From Balneolaceae bacterium (GTDB lineage Bacteria; Bacteroidota; Rhodothermia; Balneolales; Balneolaceae), in NCBI GenBank assembly GCA_007123785.1, contig SLGL01000280.1, positions 1 through 6,357 of the forward strand: DNA of 6,357 nucleotides, given 5' to 3'. This document shows positions 1 to 5,284 of this stretch, in pieces. The stretch's first letter is position 1; each line of letters begins with the position of its first letter. Both the position numbers and the translations under genes were made by a program. The notes beneath the pieces are model-generated. The model was not told the origin of the DNA. It worked only from the letters and a program-made list of their open reading frames with translations, and searched no databases.

Positions 1-1259
1 AGCTTGGTTATACGTTGGGCACATTCACCATTTTTGCCACCTGGTTCGGCTCAGAAAGTGTTATCGGGGCATCCGGTGCAATTTACGACGGCGGGCTTGC
101 AGGCGGCACTGCCGATCCATTTGGGTTTGGTCTTTGCCTGGTTATAATGGGCTTTGTTTTTGCCGCACCCCTCTGGAAAAGAAAACTAACCACACTTGCC
201 GACCTCTTTAGGCAAAGGTACTCATCCGGTGTGGAAAAGCTGGCTGTTCTGTTTATGGTTCCATCCACACTGATGTGGGCCGCTGCACAAATCCGTGCAT
301 TTGGGCAGGTTCTTACGGCTTCCTCATCACTTGAACTCGAAATTGCCATCGGTATTGCAGCCACCATTGTTATCGTCTATACAGTGTTGGGAGGTTTGCT
401 CGCTGTGGCTTACACCGATCTGATCCAGGGAGTTATACTGATTTTTGGCCTGATTGCTCTCTTTTTCCTGGTGATTTTTAACACGCCGGATATCGCCGGG
501 GTTTGGAGCTCTATCGATCCGGACCGGCTTACCCTAAGGCAGCCTGCCGGTACTCCCCTCGTGGATCGGATTGATATCTGGGCCATTCCACTCTGCGGAT
601 CGGTCGTTGCACAAGAGCTTGTCGCCAGGGTGATTGCTACACGATCGCCAAAAGTGGCGCGCCGTTCATCCATCGCGGCCGGTTCGATGTATCTCGGTTT
701 CGGACTCATACCGGCATTCATCGGACTGGTAGGCCTGCACCTCGTTCCCGGCCTTGAAGACAGCGAGCAGATCATTCCTATTATGGCTCAAACCTTCATG
801 CCTACCGTGCTCTATATTATCTTTGCCGGGGCACTGGTATCAGCCATTCTTTCAACGGTAGATTCAGCATTGCTGGTGGCATCATCGCTGGTATCACACA
901 ATATTGTGGTTAAGAGCCGCCCCGATATGCCGGAAAAGAAAAAGGTGGGATGGGCGCGGATATTCGTTGTGGTATTTGGAATCGTCGCCTGGTTTATTGC
1001 GACTAATGCAGAGGGGGTATACGATTTGGTGGTGGATGCAGCGGCATTCGGAACTGCGGGAATTTTCACCATTGTTGTTTTTGGTCTGTTCACAAAAACA
1101 GGAGGAAAAAATGCAGCAGCAGCAACTCTGATCACAGCCATGACGGTATGGCTCTCAGCAACATACCTGTTCGATATTTCCTGGGCATACCTGCTATCAC
1201 TCATTTGTGCTATTTCCGCTTATTTGATTACCACTGTGATTGAAAAGTTGAAGAGCTGA
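1..1259 (+). CDS. Sodium:solute symporter (SSS family), 5'-truncated by window edge
   Basis: This is an inner-membrane secondary transporter of the solute:sodium symporter family (LeuT fold), which couples Na+ entry to uptake of a small organic solute. The frame is open from base 3, giving 418 visible residues before the TGA at 1257-1259. Family members usually have about 450-550 residues and 13 helices, so the first helix or so probably lies outside the window and the true start is not visible. Numbering from the TTG codon at base 15, residues 9-30 (TWFGSESVIG...GGLAG) match the broken ion-binding helix. Residues 122-142 carry the family pattern Y-x3-GG...V-x2-TD-x2-Q. Residues 276-298 contain SAILSTVDS, whose Ser-Thr pair (280-281) aligns with the Na2-site residues known from PutP. 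The rest is mostly hydrophobic helices up to a basic C-terminus. The substrate cannot be assigned. It lies 62 bp before meaB on the same strand. Confidence 0.9.
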   Translation, partial: LGYTLGTFTIFATWFGSESVIGASGAIYDGGLAGGTADPFGFGLCLVIMGFVFAAPLWKRKLTTLADLFRQRYSSGVEKLAVLFMVPSTLMWAAAQIRAFGQVLTASSSLELEIAIGIAATIVIVYTVLGGLLAVAYTDLIQGVILIFGLIALFFLVIFNTPDIAGVWSSIDPDRLTLRQPAGTPLVDRIDIWAIPLCGSVVAQELVARVIATRSPKVARRSSIAAGSMYLGFGLIPAFIGLVGLHLVPGLEDSEQIIPIMAQTFMPTVLYIIFAGALVSAILSTVDSALLVASSLVSHNIVVKSRPDMPEKKKVGWARIFVVVFGIVAWFIATNAEGVYDLVVDAAAFGTAGIFTIVVFGLFTKTGGKNAAAATLITAMTVWLSATYLFDISWAYLLSLICAISAYLITTVIEKLKS

Positions 1260-1321
1260 CTTGCATTCACCGTTAAGAACATTCATCTTGAATCAGAAAG
1301 CCCAAAGTAAAATGAAAAGAA

Positions 1322-2401
1322 ATGCCTGGCGAATCCGATAAACAACAAGCTCATCACGGCTCGCTCAACCCGAATTACCGGATCCAAAAGCACAGCCTGA
1401 AGAAGGTTGATGAATATGTGGAGGGGATCCTTTCAGGAAGTCGGGCTGTGTTATCGCAGGCTATCACACTTATTGAAAGCACAAACCCGGATCACAGGGA
1501 GATGGGTGAAGAAATTCTTGAAAAGTGCCTGCCACATTCTGCAGGGTCTTTGCGAATCGGTGTAACGGGTGTTCCGGGTGTTGGGAAAAGCACTTTTATT
1601 GAATCACTCGGAAAACATCTGCTGGAGCGGGGAAAAAAAATTGCAGTATTGACCGTTGATCCCAGCAGCAGCCGTTCAAAAGGGAGCATTCTGGGTGATA
1701 AAACCCGGATGCCGTTTTTATCTACCCATTCGCGTGCGTATGTTCGTCCTTCCCCTGCATCAGGTGCTCTGGGCGGTGTAGCTGGAAAAACCCGTGAAGC
1801 AATTTTGCTTTGCGAGGCTGCCGGGTTCAGTACGGTTTTTGTGGAAACGGTGGGAGTAGGGCAATCTGAAATCGCCGTAAAATCGATGGTGGATATTTTT
1901 TTGTTGTTGATGCTTGCCGGTGCGGGTGACGAACTGCAGGGGATCAAACGGGGTATTATGGAGATGGCCGACTTGATAGCGATTAACAAGGCAGAGTCAG
2001 TGAACCTGAAGGCTGCCAGGCAGGCAAAGGTGGAATACCAGAATGCACTTTCGCTCTTTCCAATCCATCCCTCAGGATGGAAACCACCCGTACTAACCTG
2101 TTCAGCTCTTAAAGGTGAGGGTATTAGTGAAATTTGGCAGCAGGTTGAAAGCTATTTCAGACAAACCCGCGAAAACGGCTTTTTTGAGCAGAACCGAAAA
2201 GAACAGGCAGTTTTCTGGATGCGTGAAACGATCGAATCACGACTCAGGCAAAATTTTTATGATCATCCGGAAATTCGTATCCGAATCCCAAAGCTGGAGA
2301 AAATAGTTGCTGAAGGAAAAATCAGTCCGGTGAAGGCGGCAGGGAAGTTGTTGGCACAGGTCGGGAAAGACCTGGGCAAAAAGCCGAATCAAAGCGGCTG
2401 A
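1322..2401 (+). CDS. meaB: Methylmalonyl-CoA mutase-associated GTPase MeaB (ArgK/MMAA family)
   Basis: This is a cytoplasmic G3E-type P-loop GTPase. The family binds adenosylcobalamin-dependent methylmalonyl-CoA mutase, gates cofactor loading and protects the enzyme from inactivation, supporting interconversion of propionyl/methylmalonyl-CoA and succinyl-CoA. The 359 residues show a helical N-terminal region (about 28-70), Walker A GVPGVGKST (83-91), the family block VDPSSSRSKGSILGDKTRM (112-130), the switch segment ETVGVGQSE (175-183), a guanine-specificity loop NKAE (222-225) where NKAD is usual, a SALKGEG G5-like loop (261-267) and a C-terminal helical dimerisation region ending in SPVKAAGKLL. 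The length is slightly above the typical 320-340 because of about 25 extra polar N-terminal residues. ATG 1322 is the only sensible start: an in-frame TGA lies at 1313-1315 and the next in-frame Met is residue 61. The leader is purine-rich (gaaaag) without a clear Shine-Dalgarno sequence. No mutase gene is visible beside it. Confidence 0.95.
   Translation: MPGESDKQQAHHGSLNPNYRIQKHSLKKVDEYVEGILSGSRAVLSQAITLIESTNPDHREMGEEILEKCLPHSAGSLRIGVTGVPGVGKSTFIESLGKHLLERGKKIAVLTVDPSSSRSKGSILGDKTRMPFLSTHSRAYVRPSPASGALGGVAGKTREAILLCEAAGFSTVFVETVGVGQSEIAVKSMVDIFLLLMLAGAGDELQGIKRGIMEMADLIAINKAESVNLKAARQAKVEYQNALSLFPIHPSGWKPPVLTCSALKGEGISEIWQQVESYFRQTRENGFFEQNRKEQAVFWMRETIESRLRQNFYDHPEIRIRIPKLEKIVAEGKISPVKAAGKLLAQVGKDLGKKPNQSG
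2357..2374. repeat. Inverted repeat CAGGTC-N6-GACCTG in the meaB 3' end
   Basis: The arms are perfect 6-bp complements (2357-2362 and 2369-2374) around a GGGAAA loop, inside the meaB coding sequence and only 7 bp before the terminator-like hairpin at 2382-2399. No T-run follows it on either strand, so by itself it is not a terminator. It could pair in mRNA and act with the neighbouring stem, or be chance within codons. Confidence 0.4.
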
Positions 2402-2408
2402 ATATTTT
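2378..2408 (-). terminator. Candidate intrinsic terminator of the decarboxylase gene, possibly bidirectional
   Basis: A 5-bp perfect stem (AGCCG 2382-2386 with CGGCT 2395-2399, 8-nt loop) lies across the last codons of meaB. On the minus strand the stem is followed at once by a run of five T (CGGCTTTTTG), the layout of an intrinsic terminator for the decarboxylase transcript, about 57 bp after its stop codon. On the plus strand the same stem is followed by GAATATTTTG, so it may also weakly stop meaB transcription. The stem is short, so confidence is limited. Confidence 0.4.
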
Positions 2409-2455
2409 GAGAAGTTTTTTCGTGAGGCTTTGCTATTATGATTTTTGTAATGGGT

Positions 2456-3922
2456 TTAAGAAATCTCACTCATCTTTTCTTTCAGAATATCAAGAAGCAA
2501 ATCGGCTTCTTGCAGGTGGGTTCGTACGGAGAGCACAGCCACACGGAAAAAGAAATTTTCATCAATGCGGGTAGTGGATAAAAAGATACGGCCATCTTCT
2601 AAAAGTGACTGATGCAGTTTTTTATTGAATTCATTGGTATCTCCATCATCAGTCTCCGGTTTCCAGCGGAACATGAATACACTGAGTTGGGGTGGCGGGC
2701 CGGTCTCTATTTCTTCTGTCTCATTGAGCCGTTCCCAAAGATATTGGGATAGAAGCAGTTTTTCTTCGAGACTGTTGCGGAATGCTTTAACACCATGCAG
2801 TTTCAAGGGCAGCCACATTCTCAGGCCGCGAAAATGGCGGCTCAGCTCGGGTGATATTTCAGCCGGGGAGTAAAAAGTGTTTTTCATCTCGGTGTCGCGC
2901 AGATAATTTGCACTGAATCCATGAGATCGGGCCAGGGTTTTAACATCTTTTACCAGAAGCGCACCTGTACCATAAGGCAGAAAAAGTCCTTTGTGCGGGT
3001 CCAGCACTACTGAATCAGATCGTTCTATTCCACGAAGTTTTTGTTGGCCTGATTCTGTCAGCATAAAAAAACCTCCGTAGGCGGCATCAATGTGAAACCA
3101 GAGGTTTTGATTTTTGGCAATTTCACCGATTTCATAGAGCGGGTCGATTGCTCCTGTATCCGTTGAGCCTGCTGAGCCGACAATCAGCCAGGGAATGAAT
3201 CCGTTTTTCCGGTCTTGCCGAATAGCTGTTTCCAGTTCATCGGATTTCATTCGGAACTGATTATCCATTAACACGTAACGGCGAGTACACTCTCTCAAGC
3301 CTGCCATGTTCAGTGCACGGTCTACACAGTGGTGGGTTTGCCGGGTCAGGTAAACTACAGCTTTAGAATAATCTGCAGCCTTCAGCCCGGAAGCATCCCG
3401 TGCGGTAACGATTGCTGTGAAGTTGGCTATGCTGCCGCCCGATGCCAGATAACCGCCTGAATTGGCCCCATAGCCCATCAGTCCGCACATCCAGTTTACG
3501 AGCCGGGTTTCGAGTGACACAGCACCCGGAGAGATTGAGTAGACACCTGCGTACCGGTTAGTCACAGCTGCGAGGTAATCACCTATGGCTGAGGTGGCCA
3601 GCCCGCCTCCCGGTATGTAGCCAAAGTGCTTGCCGGAAACAGTATTTAGTCCGGGACGTACTACCCGGTTCTCCACATCCTTAAATAACTGGGATGGTGA
3701 CTGCCCCTCTTCAGGAATTGCATCGTCCATAAAAATGAAATCCTTTGCATCAAAAGCGGAATATGCTTTTTGATGAGGCAGAGAGTCGAAAAAACGTTCT
3801 GCATATTCAGTTGCCATCGCTTCAAGACGCATTCTTTCCTGCGAATCCGGTTGAAGTGCCCCGGCCTTCTTTGCAAGACTGATCAGCTTTTTTCTCATCT
3901 GAATGGTAGATTCTTGATTCAT
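2456..3922 (-). CDS. PLP-dependent group II amino acid decarboxylase (aromatic-L-amino-acid decarboxylase-like)
   Basis: This is a cytoplasmic pyridoxal-phosphate enzyme, fold type I, of the family of aromatic amino acid, glutamate and histidine decarboxylases; it should turn an amino acid into its amine and CO2. The 488 residues match the family length of about 470-500. Visible features are SPGAVSLET (131-139), the phosphate-binding ASGGSIANF (160-168), His197 in THHCVD at the ring-stacking His position, the GSAGSTDTGAIDPL block (249-262), FHIDAAYGG (276-284) whose Asp279 should bind the pyridine nitrogen, and DPHK with Lys311 as Schiff-base lysine. Tyr340-Leu-Arg lies 29 residues after Lys311, the same distance as catalytic Tyr332 from Lys303 in animal AADC, which favours true decarboxylation over the aldehyde-forming Tyr-to-Phe variants. 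HFRGLRMWLPLKLHGV (363-378) also resembles AADC. The substrate is unknown. ATG at 3922-3920 has no Shine-Dalgarno sequence. The gene is convergent with meaB and divergent from the chitinase. Confidence 0.92.
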   Translation of the reverse strand: MNQESTIQMRKKLISLAKKAGALQPDSQERMRLEAMATEYAERFFDSLPHQKAYSAFDAKDFIFMDDAIPEEGQSPSQLFKDVENRVVRPGLNTVSGKHFGYIPGGGLATSAIGDYLAAVTNRYAGVYSISPGAVSLETRLVNWMCGLMGYGANSGGYLASGGSIANFTAIVTARDASGLKAADYSKAVVYLTRQTHHCVDRALNMAGLRECTRRYVLMDNQFRMKSDELETAIRQDRKNGFIPWLIVGSAGSTDTGAIDPLYEIGEIAKNQNLWFHIDAAYGGFFMLTESGQQKLRGIERSDSVVLDPHKGLFLPYGTGALLVKDVKTLARSHGFSANYLRDTEMKNTFYSPAEISPELSRHFRGLRMWLPLKLHGVKAFRNSLEEKLLLSQYLWERLNETEEIETGPPPQLSVFMFRWKPETDDGDTNEFNKKLHQSLLEDGRIFLSTTRIDENFFFRVAVLSVRTHLQEADLLLDILKEKMSEIS

Positions 3923-3931
3923 AGAGTGATA

Positions 3932-3943
3932 AATATCGATATT
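3932..3943. repeat. 12-bp perfect palindrome AATATCGATATT
   Basis: This perfect dyad centred between 3937 and 3938 lies 9 bp upstream of the decarboxylase start codon. Imperfect outer arms AGTGA (3925-3929) and TCACT (3948-3952) extend the symmetry with a 2-nt offset. Its position in the leader or early promoter would suit a repressor site. Confidence 0.5.
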
Positions 3944-3956
3944 ATTTTCACTATTC

Positions 3957-3969
3957 GTTACGGAGTAAC
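3957..3969. repeat. Inverted repeat GTTAC-N3-GTAAC
   Basis: Perfect 5-bp arms flank GGA, and TTAC recurs at 3973-3976, so TTACGG and TTACCG form an imperfect direct repeat 15 bp apart (3958 and 3973). It lies in the middle of the divergent region. A chance origin is quite possible for arms this short. Confidence 0.4.
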
Positions 3970-3977
3970 CGCTTACC

Positions 3978-3989
3978 GAAATATATTTC
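3978..3989. repeat. 12-bp perfect palindrome GAAATATATTTC
   Basis: This perfect dyad centred between 3983 and 3984 places a TATATTTC octamer on each strand. It may simply reflect two overlapping -7-like promoter elements facing opposite ways, or be an operator that covers both. Confidence 0.5.
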
Positions 3990-4008
3990 AGCCAACATAC
4001 ATAATAAA
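3978..4008 (-). promoter_or_regulatory. Candidate Bacteroidota-type promoter for the decarboxylase
   Basis: On the minus strand TTTA (4008-4005) is followed after 19 nt by TATATTTC (3985-3978). The known Bacteroidota sigma consensus is TTTG about 19 nt before TAnnTTTG, so each element differs by one base. It would leave a leader of about 50 nt before the decarboxylase ATG. This is a weak call that depends on the taxonomic inference. The same octamer reads TATATTTC on the plus strand (3982-3989), 27 nt before the chitinase ATG, but there no matching -33 element was found. Confidence 0.25.
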
Positions 4009-4016
4009 CTAAACTG

Positions 4017-5198
4017 ATGAACTTTCACTTTCAAAACCTCTTCCTGACTTTCATAGCCGGCCTGATTTTATTTTCAGGAATTAAAACATCCGAAAATGAC
4101 AAATCTAAAAACAGAGTGTATAAACAATCAGAAACAGATTACAAAATCATCGGTTATGTAGCCGGATGGCGGTCTGACTGGACAACAGATAAATTCGACG
4201 CAACGAAACTGACTCATATCAACTACGCTTTTGCCGATGTGCTGGATGATGGACAGGTGGTATCGATACATGAACAGGATGCTTATAATTTTGCTGTACT
4301 TGATTCACTAAAACTGGTAAATCCTGATCTCAAAATTCTGATCTCTCTCGGTGGCTGGACCCGTTCCACATGGTTTTCTGATGCCGCTCTTACCGAAGAA
4401 TCACGACGCAGTTTTGCCGAAAGTGCTGTTGATTTTGTGAAGGAGTTCGGGGTTGATGGCGTTGATATCGACTGGGAATATCCCGGAAGCCCGGGTGCGG
4501 GAAATGTATTTCGGGCTGTGGATAAAGAGAATTTTACGCTGGTGCTGAAAGAACTCCGCAAACATCTTGATAAACAGAGCCGAATTGAGGGGCGGGAAGA
4601 TGATCCATACCTGCTAACCATCGCCACGGGTGCCAGTAGGGGATTCCTGGAAAACACGGAGATGCACAAGGCGCATCAATATCTCGATTTTATCAATCTG
4701 ATGACCTACGATTATCACACCGGCGGTTCACCTGTAGCGGGCCATCACACCAATTTGTATCCGTCAGCCAGCATCCACTACACTCGCGGCTCGGCCGATC
4801 AGTCGGTACAGTGGTTCATCGACGCAGGAATTCCCTCAGATAAACTGGTGTTGGGTGTGGCATTTTACGGGAGGTACTGGTCCGGGGTCAGAAATACAGA
4901 CAACGGGCTTTATCAGTTTGCACCGAATGGTGATCGCGGCTCCCTCAGTTACGATAATTTGAGAGATAACTATATCAACAAAAACGGATTTACACGCTAT
5001 TGGGACTCAGAAGCCAAAGCGCCCTGGCTCTGGAACTCCGATACACAAACATTTGTGACGTATGATGACGAAAAGTCTCTTCATCATAAAACCCACTACA
5101 TCCGTGCAAGGGGTTTGGGCGGTGCGATGTTCTGGGAATACAGTCAAAATCTTGGCGGGGAATTGCTGAATGCACTTTATGAGGGTTTGAATGATTAA
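4017..5198 (+). CDS. GH18 family chitinase, single catalytic domain, predicted secreted
   Basis: This is a glycoside hydrolase family 18 enzyme that cleaves beta-1,4-linked N-acetylglucosamine polymers by substrate-assisted retention. The 393 residues form one TIM-barrel domain. They show the first strand IIGYVAGW (44-51), SLGGW (110-114) on strand 3, and the catalytic DGVDIDWEYPG (147-157) matching DxxDxDxE, with Glu154 as general acid and Asp152 as its partner. MTYDY (229-233) carries the substrate-contacting Tyr231, and GGAMFWEYSQN (368-378) carries the barrel-floor Trp373. The stretch of about 284-362 (YGRYW...VTYDDEKSL) fits the chitinase insertion domain of subfamily A. Residues 8-20 are hydrophobic and probably form a signal peptide, but no Lys or Arg precedes them. 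There is no lipobox Cys, carbohydrate-binding module or type IX sorting domain. ATG 4017 is the first start after an in-frame TAA at 4005-4007, again without a Shine-Dalgarno sequence. Chitin, peptidoglycan-like or glycoprotein glycans remain possible substrates. Confidence 0.93.
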   Translation: MNFHFQNLFLTFIAGLILFSGIKTSENDKSKNRVYKQSETDYKIIGYVAGWRSDWTTDKFDATKLTHINYAFADVLDDGQVVSIHEQDAYNFAVLDSLKLVNPDLKILISLGGWTRSTWFSDAALTEESRRSFAESAVDFVKEFGVDGVDIDWEYPGSPGAGNVFRAVDKENFTLVLKELRKHLDKQSRIEGREDDPYLLTIATGASRGFLENTEMHKAHQYLDFINLMTYDYHTGGSPVAGHHTNLYPSASIHYTRGSADQSVQWFIDAGIPSDKLVLGVAFYGRYWSGVRNTDNGLYQFAPNGDRGSLSYDNLRDNYINKNGFTRYWDSEAKAPWLWNSDTQTFVTYDDEKSLHHKTHYIRARGLGGAMFWEYSQNLGGELLNALYEGLND

Positions 5199-5221
5199 CG
5201 TATCTTTGACATGTTAAAAGT

Positions 5222-5256
5222 ACAGGTATCAGATCAGAAACCTGTGTTGTATTTTG
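5222..5256 (+). terminator. Candidate terminator hairpin after the chitinase gene
   Basis: Perfect arms ACAGGT (5222-5227) and ACCTGT (5240-5245) can be extended by two G-U pairs and one A-U pair to 5219/5248. A moderately T-rich stretch (GTTGTATTTTG) follows. The hairpin starts about 20 bp after the chitinase stop codon, a sensible place to end its transcript. The 12-nt loop, which holds a tandem ATCAG ATCAG, and the interrupted T-run make it a weak example. It could instead be an operator for the next gene. Confidence 0.35.
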
Positions 5257-5284
5257 AAGATCATATAAAAATCATAATCAGTTC

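Larger units (their letters stand above)
3923..4016. promoter_or_regulatory. Divergent intergenic control region between decarboxylase and chitinase
   Basis: This 94-bp A/T-rich gap separates two start codons pointing away from each other, so it must hold promoters or leaders for both. It contains three dyads: AATATCGATATT (3932-3943), GTTAC-GGA-GTAAC (3957-3969) and GAAATATATTTC (3978-3989). A third half-site, TTAC at 3973-3976, follows the middle one. Neither start codon has a Shine-Dalgarno sequence in front of it. That the region is regulatory follows from gene layout; which elements bind protein is inference. Confidence 0.7.

Noticed and set aside
1281..1293. Inverted repeat ATTCA-TCT-TGAAT between the symporter and meaB
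   Set aside because: The arms are short and A/T-rich with a 3-nt loop and no T-run, so it is too weak for a terminator or operator call.
1312..1341. Tiny ORF starting at ATG 1312 and overlapping the meaB start in another frame
   Set aside because: It has only nine codons before a stop, no ribosome binding site and no recognisable leader-peptide content.
1492..1989. Long minus-strand open frame inside meaB
   Set aside because: The plus frame carries all MeaB motifs. The antisense product is Ser/Pro-rich with no family features, so it is a shadow frame.
3770..4012. Open frame on the plus strand over the decarboxylase N-terminus and the intergenic region
   Set aside because: Most of it is antisense to well-conserved decarboxylase codons. 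It has no recognisable domain and would cover the divergent promoter region.
5206..5232. Possible sigma70 promoter for the channel gene: TTGACA at 5206-5211 with TATCAG at 5227-5232
   Set aside because: The spacer is only 15 bp and the -10 matches 4 of 6 bases. The probable host group uses a different consensus, so this is not listed as a feature.
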